Shown here piece by piece: positions 55,319 to 64,000 of a DNA stretch of 64,000 nucleotides. Every line of letters starts with the position of its first letter. Position 1 is the stretch's first letter. Origin of the DNA: Methylibium sp. NZG (GTDB lineage Bacteria; Pseudomonadota; Gammaproteobacteria; Burkholderiales; Burkholderiaceae_C); assembly GCA_001263235.1 (NCBI GenBank), contig LGRD01000030.1:1-64000 (forward strand). Direction: 5' to 3'. Under the pieces are notes generated by a model. That model searched no databases. It saw nothing but the letters and a program-made list of their open reading frames with translations, and was not told the DNA's origin. A program made the translations under genes and the position numbers.

Positions 55319-55570
55319 ATGACGGCTCCGCCTTCTTCAGCGCCCACCCCGCCGACGCGCGGCACCGGGGTCGACGACTGGGATCTGCTGCTCCGCACCG
55401 TGACGGCCAAGCTCAGGCTGTTGGTCGGCGACGCACCAGCCTCGCCCGAGGCGGCGCAAGAAGCGCTGGCCGCGTTGCGGGCGGGCGTGCTGGAGTGCGC
55501 GGCGGCGCTCGATCAGATCGTGCTGATCATCAAGGAGCAGTGGCCCACGGCGCCGCAAGACGTCGCCTAG
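55319..55570 (+). CDS. Small hypothetical protein
   Basis: An 83-residue protein, mostly helical, without signal or membrane segment (WDLLLRTVTAKLRLLVGDAP; ALRAGVLECAAALDQIVLIIKEQW). Not recognised. It is divergent from the Crp/Fnr gene and could be its target. Confidence 0.5.
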   Translation: MTAPPSSAPTPPTRGTGVDDWDLLLRTVTAKLRLLVGDAPASPEAAQEALAALRAGVLECAAALDQIVLIIKEQWPTAPQDVA

Positions 55571-55729
55571 CAACACTCCGCCCGGCTGCTTCGCGGTGTA
55601 GGAGACAGCCCACACGCAAAGCCGGCGGGCGCCGATGGCACGCCGCGCGACGCCATCGCACCATTTGGGCGTCGGTGGGTGGTCGCGGTGTGCGCGCTCA
55701 GCGCCGCCATCCACCTTGAAGGATCTGCA

Positions 55730-55888
55730 ATGAGCCTGGGCACCATTCTTCTGATCGTTCTCATCCTTCTGTTGATCGGTGCCATCCCAAGCTGGGGGTA
55801 CAGCAAAGGTTGGGGCTACGGCCCGAGCGGCGGGCTGGGGTTGGCGGTGGTCGTGGTGTTGGTGCTGGTCTTGATGGGTCGGCTGTGA
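55730..55888 (+). CDS. DUF3309 small membrane protein
   Basis: A 52-residue protein with two hydrophobic stretches around a Gly/Trp/Tyr-rich turn ([21 protein letters not shown]), the DUF3309 pattern seen with stress and biofilm genes. AAGGA lies just upstream. Its stop overlaps the GTG start of the next gene. Confidence 0.8.
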   Translation: MSLGTILLIVLILLLIGAIPSWGYSKGWGYGPSGGLGLAVVVVLVLVLMGRL

Positions 55889-57216
55889 CGCGGTGGCGGC
55901 AGTCGGGCGCGGCGGCAATCGCCGGCGGGTTGCTGCTGCTGTCGGGCTGCGGCGACAAGGCGACGCTGCCGCTGGCGGCCGGCGTGGGCCCGCAGCCCAC
56001 ACTCCCGGCCCCGCGCAAAGAGACCATCCCGACCGTCAACATCGCTCCGGCCATCGGTTGGCCCCGCGGCGGGGCGCCGGTGGCGGCGCCCGGCACCCGG
56101 GTGCAGGCCTTCGCCGAGGGGCTCGACCACCCGCGCTGGCTGCACGTCTTGCCCAACGGCGACGTGTTGGTGGCGGAGAGCAACGCGCCGCCCAAGCCCG
56201 ACGCCGACTTCAGCGTCCGCGCGTGGGTGATGGGGCTGGTTCAGAAGCGCGCGGGCGCGCGCACGCCAAGCGCGAACCGCATCACCCTGCTGCGCGACAC
56301 CGATGGCGACGGGGTTGCGGACCTGAAGTCCGTGTTGCTCGAAGGCTTGCACTCGCCATTCGGCATGGCGCTGGTGGGTGATGGGCTGTACGTTGCCAAC
56401 ACCGATGCGGTGCTGCGCTTTCCGTACGCTGCCGGCGACACGCGCATCACCGCGCCCAGCGTCAAGGTGATGGAGCTGCCAGCAGGCGCCATCAACCACC
56501 ACTGGACCAAGAGCTTGATCGCCAGCCCCGACGGCAGCCGCTTGTACGTCACGGTGGGCTCCAACAGCAACGTCGGCGAGCGCGGCATGGAGGCTGAGGA
56601 AGGCCGCGCCGCGATCTGGGAGCTGGACACGCGCAACGGCGCCCGCCGCCTCTTTGCCAGCGGTTTGCGCAACCCCAACGGCATGGCCTGGGAGCCCAGC
56701 AGTTCGGTGCTGTGGACGGTCGTCAACGAGCGCGACGAAATCGGCAGCGACCTGGTGCCCGACTACATGACCTCGGTGCGTGACGGCGGCTTCTACGGCT
56801 GGCCGTACAGCTACTTCGGTCAGCATGTGGACGAACGTGTCAAGCCGCCGCGCCCGGACCTGGTGGCCAAGGCGATCGTGCCCGACTACGCACTCGGCCC
56901 CCACACCGCATCTCTCGGTCTGGCGCACTCGAAAGGCACCAGCTTGCCGGCGCCGTTTGCCGAGGGCATGTTCATCGGCCAGCACGGCTCCTGGAACCGC
57001 AAGCCGCACAGTGGCTACAAGGTGGTGTTCGTGCCGTTCGCGAGCGGCCGGCCTTCCGGTGCGGCGCCGGTGGACGTGCTCACGGGGTTTCTCAGCAACG
57101 AGGGCAAGGCGTTCGGGCGTCCGGTGGGCGTGGCGCTCGACAAACTTGGCAGCTTGCTCGTCGCCGACGACGTGGGCAACGTCGTCTGGCGCGTGAGTGC
57201 CGCCAGCGGGTCCTGA
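55885..57216 (+). CDS. PQQ-type sugar/sorbosone dehydrogenase-like lipoprotein
   Basis: A 443-residue beta-propeller protein of the L-sorbosone/soluble glucose dehydrogenase family ([60 protein letters not shown]). A lipoprotein signal (LLLLSGC) follows the GTG start at 55885, which overlaps the DUF3309 stop. Many members bind PQQ, but activity is often untested. Expected in the periplasm. Confidence 0.85.
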   Translation: MTRWRQSGAAAIAGGLLLLSGCGDKATLPLAAGVGPQPTLPAPRKETIPTVNIAPAIGWPRGGAPVAAPGTRVQAFAEGLDHPRWLHVLPNGDVLVAESNAPPKPDADFSVRAWVMGLVQKRAGARTPSANRITLLRDTDGDGVADLKSVLLEGLHSPFGMALVGDGLYVANTDAVLRFPYAAGDTRITAPSVKVMELPAGAINHHWTKSLIASPDGSRLYVTVGSNSNVGERGMEAEEGRAAIWELDTRNGARRLFASGLRNPNGMAWEPSSSVLWTVVNERDEIGSDLVPDYMTSVRDGGFYGWPYSYFGQHVDERVKPPRPDLVAKAIVPDYALGPHTASLGLAHSKGTSLPAPFAEGMFIGQHGSWNRKPHSGYKVVFVPFASGRPSGAAPVDVLTGFLSNEGKAFGRPVGVALDKLGSLLVADDVGNVVWRVSAASGS

Positions 57217-57250
57217 AGGACCGACAGTTGCCTCGACCGCAGCCCGTGCC

Positions 57251-58702
57251 ATGACGACCCTGAACCTCCGCGTCGGCAGCTCCAGGCGCGGTTGGTTGGC
57301 CGCGGGCTCGTTGTTGCTGGCTGGCTGCAGCAGCCTGCCCACGATCAACCCCGACATGGCGCGGCGCACGGCGCCGGTGCAGCTCGAAGGCGCGCGCGGC
57401 CCGCTGACGGCAGCGCAAAGCAAGGCGGTGCTCGAACGACTCAAGAGCGCGGCCAAGGACGCCGGCAAGGAGACGAGCCTGCTGGAGCGTCACCTCGCGC
57501 TCGAAGAGGCGATCGCCGGCAGCCCGCTGACCACCGGCAACCACGTGGTGCTGCTCGAAGACGGGCCGGCCACCTACCGGGCGATGCTCACGGCCATCGC
57601 CGCCGCGCGCGACCACATCAACATGGAGACCTACATCCTGGAGGCCGACGACGTGGGCCACCAGTTTGCGCAGGCGCTCATCGCCAAACAGCGCCAGGGC
57701 GTGCAAGTGAACCTGATTCGCGACAGCGTGGGCACGATCGGCACGCCAGCCGAGTTTTTCAAACGCATGAGCGATGCCGGTATTCGCGTGCTGGAGTTCA
57801 ACCCGATCAATCCGTTGCAGGCGCGCAAGGAGTGGGAGCTGAACCAGCGCGATCACCGCAAGCTGTTGATCGTCGATGGTCGCACCGCATTTTTGGGCGG
57901 CATCAACATCAGCAGCGTGTATTCGAGCGGCTCATCCAGCGGCTCGGCAGGCGGCTCCTCCGGCCGCAACGCGCGCCCCCAACCCGCCCGTGACGGCGAG
58001 GGCGTTGCGGCGCCCGGCTGGCGTGACACCGACCTGCAGCTCCAGGGCCCGGTGGTGGCCGAGCTGCAGAAGCTCTTCCTCGCCACGTGGGAGAAACAGC
58101 GCGGTGAGCCGCTGGCGCACAAGAACTACTTTCCGCGGCTGGAAACCGCCGGCAAGCAGGTCGTGCGCGCCATCGGCAGCTCGCCCGACGAACCCTTCAG
58201 CCTGATCTACGCCACGCTTCTGTCGGCCATCGGCAGCGCCGAAAGCAGCGTTCGGCTGACCAACGCCTACTTTGCCCCCGACCCTCAGCTGCTGGCCGCG
58301 CTCGAAGCAGCGGCCGCGCGCGGCGTGGACGTGAGCTTGATCCTGCCGGGCCAGACCGACTCGTGGCTGGTGTTCCATGCCGGGCGCAATTACTACGACC
58401 GATTGCTGCGGGCAGGCGTGAGGATCTTCGAGCGCCGTGGCGCCATCCTGCATTCCAAGACCGCGCTCGTCGATGGCGTGTGGGCCACTGTCGGCTCGAC
58501 CAACCTCGACTGGCGCAGCTTCCTGCACAACCACGAGCTGAATGCCGTGGTGTTGGGCGCGGAGTTCGGCGCCCAGGTGCAGGCGATGTTCGAGCGGGAC
58601 CTGGCCGCCTCCGACCGCATCACGCTGGCGCAGTGGTCGCGCCGCCCGATCGAATGGCGCATGAAGGAGGCGTTCGCACGGGCCTGGGAGTATTGGTTGT
58701 AG
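57251..58702 (+). CDS. Phospholipase D/cardiolipin synthase-like lipoprotein
   Basis: A 483-residue enzyme with two phospholipase D motifs: HRKLLIVDGRTAFLGGIN and HSKTALVDGVWATVGSTN. It starts with a lipoprotein signal (LAAGSLLLAGC). It probably makes cardiolipin or transfers phosphatidyl groups. A Ser/Gly-rich insert (SSGSSSGSAGGSSGRNARPQ) follows the first motif. It is 34 bases after the dehydrogenase-like gene. The 185 bases after its end hold no gene. Confidence 0.88.
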   Translation: MTTLNLRVGSSRRGWLAAGSLLLAGCSSLPTINPDMARRTAPVQLEGARGPLTAAQSKAVLERLKSAAKDAGKETSLLERHLALEEAIAGSPLTTGNHVVLLEDGPATYRAMLTAIAAARDHINMETYILEADDVGHQFAQALIAKQRQGVQVNLIRDSVGTIGTPAEFFKRMSDAGIRVLEFNPINPLQARKEWELNQRDHRKLLIVDGRTAFLGGINISSVYSSGSSSGSAGGSSGRNARPQPARDGEGVAAPGWRDTDLQLQGPVVAELQKLFLATWEKQRGEPLAHKNYFPRLETAGKQVVRAIGSSPDEPFSLIYATLLSAIGSAESSVRLTNAYFAPDPQLLAALEAAAARGVDVSLILPGQTDSWLVFHAGRNYYDRLLRAGVRIFERRGAILHSKTALVDGVWATVGSTNLDWRSFLHNHELNAVVLGAEFGAQVQAMFERDLAASDRITLAQWSRRPIEWRMKEAFARAWEYWL

Positions 58703-58887
58703 CGCCGGCTTGGCGATGCCGTCGCGCAGAGCCTGGTGCAAGCGATCTGATCAGCGCGGATACGGTGGCACGCAGTTGCCGTGGGCCATTGCGCTGAGGA
58801 GTTGACCCGCTCTGGCATGGGGCGGGTAGTGTCTGAATCGCCTGGGTGGTTGCTGCCTTGTCAGCCGACGGCCAAAGCCCGAGCGGG

Positions 58888-59445
58888 TCAAGGCCACTGT
58901 TCAGTTGCTGGGTCGACAGCGCGTGGCTGTCGAAACAGCGAATCGAGCACTGCCAGCCACGACGAGGCCGGCGCCAAGGCCATGAGCTTCGAGATGACTC
59001 TGGGCGCCAGGCCGGTCAGCAGCGCAGGCGTCAACAACCAGCGCCACGGGCGCGACCATGCCAGGGCACCGCCGAGCAGCAAGGCTGCCAATACCATCAC
59101 CACCGGGTTGCGCTGTGCCATCGGCCGAACCACCGCCACCGTCGCGCCCGTGGCGACGATGCCGACCAGGCGCAGCGGGTGGCGCTCCCACCAACGGTAA
59201 ACCAGCGCGAGCACGGCGGCAGCGGCGGGGTGGTCCGTCAGGGAATGCCACGCACCGGTGCCACCTTTGCCGTGGTCAACGGGTTCAGCAGCGCTCGCGC
59301 CATCGGTGGCACTGCCCCGAGCCACTGTGGAGGCGGTCTTGGGCTTGGGTCCCATCGCCGCGCGCAATCGCTCGCGCGAAAGCGCCAACCTCTCGACCGG
59401 TGAACTCAGCCCAGTGCCTGCGCTCACGGCAAGCCACCGGTCCAT
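58888..59445 (-). CDS. Hypothetical membrane protein of the yqjE/yqjD-type cluster
   Basis: A 185-residue protein with two or three predicted helices (LRLVGIVATGATVAVV, PVVMVLAALLLGGALAW, WLLTPALLTGLAP). The position after a YqjE-like gene is that of YqjK-like partners, but the sequence is not clearly that family. The start at 59445 is chosen because it follows the end of the upstream gene; no good ribosome site is seen. Confidence 0.6.
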   Translation of the reverse strand: MDRWLAVSAGTGLSSPVERLALSRERLRAAMGPKPKTASTVARGSATDGASAAEPVDHGKGGTGAWHSLTDHPAAAAVLALVYRWWERHPLRLVGIVATGATVAVVRPMAQRNPVVMVLAALLLGGALAWSRPWRWLLTPALLTGLAPRVISKLMALAPASSWLAVLDSLFRQPRAVDPATEQWP

Positions 59446-59479
59446 GAGGAACGCGACGCAAACGCGAACCGGCGGTGCG

Positions 59480-59863
59480 TCACGATGCCCCTGCCTCGCG
59501 CAACATCTGAAGGTCAGCCCGCAGCTGCTCGCGCAGCGCATGGAGGCTGTTCACTTCGCCACCCCGGCGGGCGGCCAGAAAGCAAGCAACCGAGACGAGT
59601 GCCGGCGCAAACGGCCCGGCAAACAAGGCCCACGGCGCATGGATGTTCGACGGCGGCGTGACGGCCCACAACATGAGCGCGACACCACCGAGCACCGCCG
59701 CCAGCGCTGCACAGCAGACGCCAACGGCGAAGCAGATGGCGCGGCGCCGCCATGCGACGGACGCGCTGCCGATCTGTGCGACCAGCACTTCCGCATATGC
59801 ACCGACGTGCTCCGCCAACAACTGCGGCCGGGTGGCTACGAGCTGAAGCAGGGGGTGCAACAT
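59480..59863 (-). CDS. YqjE-like phage holin family membrane protein
   Basis: A 127-residue protein with two membrane hairpins (AICFAVGVCCAALAAVLGGVALMLW and FAPALVSVACFLAA) and amphipathic ends, resembling the YqjE/holin superfamily 6 proteins that accompany YqjD. It lies between a DUF883 gene and a hypothetical membrane-protein gene, all on the minus strand. Confidence 0.75.
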   Translation of the reverse strand: MLHPLLQLVATRPQLLAEHVGAYAEVLVAQIGSASVAWRRRAICFAVGVCCAALAAVLGGVALMLWAVTPPSNIHAPWALFAGPFAPALVSVACFLAARRGGEVNSLHALREQLRADLQMLREAGAS

Positions 59864-59930
59864 CGGGCGCGACTTTCCGGGCGGGTCGGCTTGAACAAGT
59901 CAGCGTCGGCAGATCAGCAGCGATCAGCGA

Positions 59931-60308
59931 TCAGCGATCGCGCGAACGCGTCATCAGGCTCAGCATCGCCATCAACGCAGCACCGGCGCCCGCGGCAATG
60001 AGCATCGCCTTGATCGGCTCGTCCTTGATGTAGCTGACGGTGTTGTCCGACGCCTTCAGCGCCTTCTCGCGCAGCTGCGCCGAGCTCTCGAGCACCGCGT
60101 CGACGCCGCGTTGGGCCATCGCGCCGGCTTGCTCGCCGACCCGGTTCAGCAGCGGTGCCGCCTGGTTGCGCAGGTCTTGAACGCTGCTGGCCAGGCCGTC
60201 GAGCGACTCGTTGGCGACGCGCTGGGTGGACTTGATGGCCTTGTCGGCCGATTGCGCGGCGTGGTCGGCAACGGCGTTTGCGTCATCGCTGGCTTTTCTG
60301 GTGAACAT
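59931..60308 (-). CDS. DUF883/YqjD-like membrane-anchored protein
   Basis: A 125-residue protein: a long soluble helical part (ADKAIKSTQRVANESLDGLASSVQDL) and one C-terminal helix (AMLIAAGAGAALMAMLSLM), the tail-anchored design of ElaB/YqjD. These E. coli proteins bind ribosomes at the inner membrane in stationary phase; a similar stress role is inferred. Confidence 0.85.
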   Translation of the reverse strand: MFTRKASDDANAVADHAAQSADKAIKSTQRVANESLDGLASSVQDLRNQAAPLLNRVGEQAGAMAQRGVDAVLESSAQLREKALKASDNTVSYIKDEPIKAMLIAAGAGAALMAMLSLMTRSRDR

Positions 60309-60364
60309 GATTCATTCCTTGTTTCAAGAGTGGATGGGGAACGCAGCGCGATGGGCGCGCCGCG

Positions 60365-60529
60365 TCAGTTCTTCTTCACGAGGCCCCACAAGAAGCTCGC
60401 CACGGCCAGGATGGCGAACACGACGAACAAGATCTTGCCGATGCCGACCGCGCTGGCGGCAATGCCGCCGAAGCCGAACAGCGCAGCGATCAGCGCAATG
60501 ACGAAAAACACGACGGCGTAGTGCAACAT
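60365..60529 (-). CDS. DUF1328 small membrane protein
   Basis: A 54-residue protein with two hydrophobic helices ([23 protein letters not shown] and [19 protein letters not shown]), the YtjA/DUF1328 pattern, often induced by envelope stress. CAGGAG precedes the ATG at 60529. It is likely co-regulated with the DUF883 gene. Confidence 0.85.
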   Translation of the reverse strand: MLHYAVVFFVIALIAALFGFGGIAASAVGIGKILFVVFAILAVASFLWGLVKKN

Positions 60530-60728
60530 GACAGGCTCCTGGCGTGGCGGCGAACCGCGCGTGGTGGGTGAAGGGGTCTCGTTCCGCAACCGTTGGTTGC
60601 GACAAGATCAGTGTGTCTCGCCGAGCTCTGCCAAGCGATAGGCGTCGCCGCCAGCCGTTTGTCGGGCGAAAGACCGTGTGCGTGTAGGACCGGGCCGACA
60701 GGGCTTGTTGCCGCCCAGGTCGTCGCTT

Positions 60729-62132
60729 TTAGTGAACGGCCGGTGCCGCTGAAGGCGCTGCGTCCGAAGGCTGGGCAGCGGCGTCGTCGTTCGTGGACTC
60801 GGGCAGCATCACCTGGATCGTCGTGCCCTGGCCAGGCGCCGACTTCACCGTCAGCGCACCACCCTCGGCCTCGACTCGAAACCGCATGCCGACCAGCCCG
60901 TACGCCGAGCTGCGCTTGCCGTCCACCGCGAAGCCGACGCCGTCGTCGATCACATCGACCCACACCTGGTCGCCTTGCGACGCCAGCGTCACCCACACGT
61001 TGCGCGCCTTGGCGTACTTCGCAATGTTGGTCATGGCTTCCTGCACCACGCGGTAGACGACCAGTTCGCTGGTATTGCTCAGTTTCACCGGCGCCAGCGT
61101 GGCTTGCACCTCGACGCCCGATTGCGCGGCGAACTCGCGGGCCTGAATCTCCAGGGCCGCCACCAGACCGAGGTTGCTCAGCGACGAGGGGCGCAGGTCT
61201 TCGATGATGCGGCGGCCGAGCGCAATGCTGTTGTTCAGCGTCTCCACCAGATGCGCCAGCCGTTCGAGCGCCTCGGGCGACGCGCCGCCCAGCCGCGACC
61301 GGATGCGCGCCGCATCGAGCTTGGCCGAAGTGAGCAGCGCGCCCAGTTCGTCATGAAGGTTGCGAGCCAGCCGGTGGCGTTCGTCTTCACGGGCGGCCTG
61401 CAGGTGGCGGGTCAGTTCGGTCAGCTCGATGGTCCGGCTTTCGACCTCCACCTCCAGCCGGTCGCGCTCGGCCTGCACCTCGCGCTTGCTGTCCTGCTGC
61501 TGGCGCTCCATCGCGCTGGACTGGCGCAGATACAGGAACAGACCGAGCAGGCACAGCGCAGTCAATGCGGCCACGCCCATGCGATTGATCAGCGCGGTCT
61601 CGTACATCTCCGTGCGGCCGCGCGCCACGTTGGCGCTCTCGAGCGCCAGCAGTTCAATGGAGAGGGTGCGGATGGCCTCCATCTTCTCGCGGCCGATGTC
61701 GCTGAGCACCAGATCGGTGGCGGTGGCTCGATTGCCCTTGTTGTGCATTTCGATCGTGATCGCCAGCTCCGACAGCTTCGCCTGCACCAAGTCGTGCAGC
61801 TTGATCACGAGCGGCATGGCAGCGGCATCGTCCCGGTAGTACGGGTCGAGGTAGTCGAAGGACTTCTGGATCTCTTGCAGCGCCTGCTGGTACGGCGCCA
61901 GATACCCGGCGCGGTTGGTCAACAGGTACCCGCGCTGGCCGCTCTCGGCATCGACAACGGCGCGTGCCAAGGCCTGAATCCGGGTCCGCGCGGTGCCCAT
62001 CGACCCCAACTCATCGAGCATGCCCACGGCGCGCCAGTACGAGCCTTCGCTGATGAACAACATCGCCACCGCCGCGATGCACGCCAGCGCAAGAACGAAA
62101 GGGCTGCGCTTGACAATGCTCAAGACATCCAT
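60729..62132 (-). CDS. CHASE3-domain sensor histidine kinase (NarX/DegS class)
   Basis: A 467-residue membrane kinase: an N-terminal helix, a periplasmic CHASE3 domain (VVDAESGQRGYLLTNRAGYLAPYQQAL), a second helix (VAALTALCLLGLFLYL), a coiled coil, HisKA_3 with the phosphorylated His in DERHRLARNLHDELGALL, and an HATPase domain (VVQEAMTNIAKYAKA; DDGVGF; GLVGMRFRVEAEGG). It is divergent from a LuxR-type response regulator 59 bases away, its evident partner. Confidence 0.93.
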   Translation of the reverse strand: MDVLSIVKRSPFVLALACIAAVAMLFISEGSYWRAVGMLDELGSMGTARTRIQALARAVVDAESGQRGYLLTNRAGYLAPYQQALQEIQKSFDYLDPYYRDDAAAMPLVIKLHDLVQAKLSELAITIEMHNKGNRATATDLVLSDIGREKMEAIRTLSIELLALESANVARGRTEMYETALINRMGVAALTALCLLGLFLYLRQSSAMERQQQDSKREVQAERDRLEVEVESRTIELTELTRHLQAAREDERHRLARNLHDELGALLTSAKLDAARIRSRLGGASPEALERLAHLVETLNNSIALGRRIIEDLRPSSLSNLGLVAALEIQAREFAAQSGVEVQATLAPVKLSNTSELVVYRVVQEAMTNIAKYAKARNVWVTLASQGDQVWVDVIDDGVGFAVDGKRSSAYGLVGMRFRVEAEGGALTVKSAPGQGTTIQVMLPESTNDDAAAQPSDAAPSAAPAVH

Positions 62133-62191
62133 TTCGGGCCTGTGATGAAAAAACGTGGGATCATCAAACGAGCCACAGCCAACCCACCGCC

Positions 62192-62824
62192 ATGATTCGA
62201 ATCGCCATCATCGACGACCACGCCATGATCCGCGCCGGGTTGAAGCAGTTCTTCGCCGACCAGATCGACTTCAAGGTCGTGGCCGAAGCCAGCAACGGTC
62301 GCGACGCGCTCGACATCGTGCGCGCCGGCGAGGTCGACGTGATCCTGCTCGACATCTCGATGCCCGATCAAAGCGGCGTGGATGCGCTGGCCGCGATTCG
62401 AGCGCGGGCGCCGGACCTGCCGGTGCTGATCCTGAGTGGGTTTCCGGAAGAGCATTACGCGACCACGCTGCTGCGCCAGGGCGCCAGCGGCTACTTGAAC
62501 AAGGATTGCGACCCCGACGAAATCGTCAAGGCCATCCGCACCATCTACCGCGGCCGCAAGTACATCACCTCGGGCGTGGCTGAGCGGCTTGCCGACGGGC
62601 TCAGCGGTGGCGGTGACAGGCCGCTTCATGAGCAGCTTTCCGAGCGCGAGCTGCAAGTCTTCTTGCGCCTGGCCAAGGGAGAGACCATCGGCAACATGGC
62701 CGAGAGCATGTCGCTCAGCGTGAAGACAGTGAGCACCTATCGGACCCGTGTGATGGAGAAGATGAGGCTCGAGTCCAACAGCGACCTGACGTACTACGCG
62801 CTGAAAAACGGGCTGATCCAGTAG
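62192..62824 (+). CDS. LuxR/NarL-type response regulator
   Basis: A 210-residue regulator: receiver domain with acidic pocket (IIDDHAMIRAG), phospho-acceptor Asp in VILLDISMPDQSG and conserved Lys in GYLNKDC, then a GerE-type helix-turn-helix (LSERELQVFLRLAKGETIGNMAESMSLSVKTVSTYRTRVMEKM). Partner of the divergent CHASE3 kinase; it may control the adjoining stress genes. Confidence 0.94.
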   Translation: MIRIAIIDDHAMIRAGLKQFFADQIDFKVVAEASNGRDALDIVRAGEVDVILLDISMPDQSGVDALAAIRARAPDLPVLILSGFPEEHYATTLLRQGASGYLNKDCDPDEIVKAIRTIYRGRKYITSGVAERLADGLSGGGDRPLHEQLSERELQVFLRLAKGETIGNMAESMSLSVKTVSTYRTRVMEKMRLESNSDLTYYALKNGLIQ

Positions 62825-62858
62825 GGCTGACGGGGCGGCGCCAGCCGCGGGCGCTGCG

Positions 62859-63281
62859 TCATGACAGCACGCCCATGCCGCTGTCGCCGCCGTTGCCGGT
62901 GGCGAGCTGGTTGCAGTACTGGATGAGCGCGTCGATGTCGTTCGACTTGTCGAACACCCTGTCGGCGCCCAGCGCGAGGCACCGGTTGCGCATGTCCTGG
63001 GTGGCGAAGTTGCTGAGCACCACCATCCTGGGCCGTGGGAGCGCCTGCTTTCTCACACCGCCGGCAGCACGCAACACACCCAAACCGGAGCCGCCCTTCA
63101 GGAAGATGTCGACGATCACCAAGTCGTATTGATTGCCGGCTTGCAACAGCCACTGCACCGCGGTCGTCTCGTCTTCAGCAGCCCCGACCACTTCGACCGG
63201 AACGAGTTCTTCCAGCGTGGCGATCAGGTTCTCGCGGATCACCTGACTGTCTTCAACGATGAAGGTCTTGAGCGGTGGCAT
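62859..63281 (-). CDS. Single-domain response regulator
   Basis: A 140-residue stand-alone receiver (TFIVEDSQVIRENLIATLEE; phospho-Asp in LVIVDIFLKGGSGLGV; Lys in FDKSNDIDALI) with no output domain. The ATG at 63281 is where the family begins. It may tune the neighbouring kinase as a phosphate sink or act by protein contact. Confidence 0.88.
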   Translation of the reverse strand: MPPLKTFIVEDSQVIRENLIATLEELVPVEVVGAAEDETTAVQWLLQAGNQYDLVIVDIFLKGGSGLGVLRAAGGVRKQALPRPRMVVLSNFATQDMRNRCLALGADRVFDKSNDIDALIQYCNQLATGNGGDSGMGVLS

Positions 63282-63586
63282 TGGCAGTTTCGTTGCGATC
63301 GAACCCGTCCCCCATGCCCGCGAACCGGCGTTGCGGCTGACATCTGAGGAGCAACGAATTGTGGCCGACAAGGTCGTGGTCATGGCAAATCTCGATGAAG
63401 TGTCGCGGCTGCCCTGGTTCAACGCCATAGGTTGGCCTCGCAGTGTCTTGTCGGACGATTCCTACGGTGTCGCTGGGCGCGCATCACTTGAAACTTTGTA
63501 GGACTGCAACTACAACGCCCGGCGGGCGGGGGCGGAGACTACCGGCAGAATGCGATCTTCTTCGGCTCCGACTCACCACGACCACC

Positions 63587-64000
63587 ATGGACGCACTCGT
63601 CATTCACGCTCCCGGCGACCTCCGCATCGAAGACGTGCCGACCCCCGAGGTGGGCGCCAGCCAAGTGCGCGTGCGGGTGCGTGCCGGCGGCATCTGCGGC
63701 TCGGACCTGCACTATTACCAGCACGGTGGCTTCGGCACCATCCGGATCCAGCAACCGATGGTGCTGGGGCACGAGGTGGCGGGCGTCGTCGAGGCCGTCG
63801 GCCCTGGCGTGGACACGCGGGTGAAAGGTCAGAGCGCAGGCCAAAGCGGCGGCCCGAGCGTGGGCACCCGCGTGGCGGTATGCCCCAGCCGGCCCTGTGG
63901 CACCTGCCGCTTCTGCCAACTCGGCCTGCAGAACCACTGCCTGGACATGCGCTACTACGGCAGCGCGATGCGCATGCCGCACGTGCAGGGGGCGTTCCGG
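63587..64000 (+). CDS. Zinc-dependent alcohol dehydrogenase, L-idonate 5-dehydrogenase-like (partial)
   Basis: The first 138 codons of a medium-chain dehydrogenase, cut by the window end. Visible: the catalytic zinc ligands Cys in GGICGSDLHYYQHGG and His-Glu in VLGHEVAGVVE, and the structural zinc cysteines CGTCRFCQLGLQNHC. The DLHYYQHGGFG pattern is closest to L-idonate 5-dehydrogenase/sorbitol dehydrogenase types. About 12 extra residues (KGQSAGQSGGPS) sit before the usual GTRVAV strand. Confidence 0.85.
   Translation, partial: MDALVIHAPGDLRIEDVPTPEVGASQVRVRVRAGGICGSDLHYYQHGGFGTIRIQQPMVLGHEVAGVVEAVGPGVDTRVKGQSAGQSGGPSVGTRVAVCPSRPCGTCRFCQLGLQNHCLDMRYYGSAMRMPHVQGAFR

Noticed and set aside
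59899-59945. GATCAGC repeats before the YqjE-like gene
   Set aside because: Short, imperfect and in a simple-sequence stretch; no symmetry or spacing that suggests function.

Overview
The window is GC-rich, densely coded bacterial DNA. The core genes (rimO, smpB-ratA-rnfH, guaB, guaA, phaR) and their order point to a betaproteobacterium of the Burkholderiales, probably near Rubrivivax, Ideonella or Rhizobacter. No rRNA, complete tRNA, CRISPR array, transposase or integrase is visible. Functions come from reading the protein sequences and motifs; no database search was possible.

Bases 1-7279 look like the right arm of a genomic island. Two tRNA-mimicking RNA structures (a circularly permuted, Y RNA-like one and a second with extra-long arms) precede an RNA-repair operon: rtcB ligase, an RlaP-type nucleotidyltransferase and rtcA cyclase. 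An AbiE-type toxin-antitoxin pair with a clear operator and an unknown acidic protein follow. The arm ends where a truncated radC-like gene runs into a copy of a tRNA-Val 3' end, a classical attachment-site scar.

Bases 7313-21864 are backbone: a duplicated-domain lipoprotein, a TRAP transporter lacking its binding protein, phaR, rimO, a patatin lipase, a cystathionine beta-lyase-like enzyme, smpB, ratA-rnfH, guaB, an MFS exporter and guaA.

The guaA 3' end is copied three times (21846, 23249, 39305). The copies delimit two tandem integrase-less elements, and a third left end starts after the last copy. The left ends of elements 1 and 2 share 255 ungapped bases at about 94% identity. Their right ends share two short motifs at identical spacing from the att core. 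Element 1 (1.4 kb) carries only a VapBC-like toxin-antitoxin pair. Element 2 (16 kb) carries a GlxA-like regulator, a monooxygenase-like protein, a dienelactone hydrolase, and a long operon with the gene order of 2-furoate catabolism (hmfABCDE) joined to a branched-chain-type ABC importer. Three operator-like repeats spaced 20 bp and an AraC-type regulator lie upstream of that operon.

From 39.4 kb on come an AraC regulator with an EamA exporter, a lone B3/B4-domain protein, an alpha/beta-hydrolase-LuxR fusion with repeats in front of a hydrolase and an EthD protein, and a methanethiol oxidase operon (mtoX-sco-mauG). Then follow an ECF sigma factor with a Ser/Thr kinase-TPR protein, a TetR/hydrolase pair and a Crp/Fnr regulator. 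The end holds an envelope/stress cluster (DUF3309, sorbosone-dehydrogenase-like, phospholipase D lipoprotein, YqjE/YqjD-like, DUF1328), a CHASE3 histidine kinase with two response regulators, and the start of a zinc alcohol dehydrogenase cut by the window edge.
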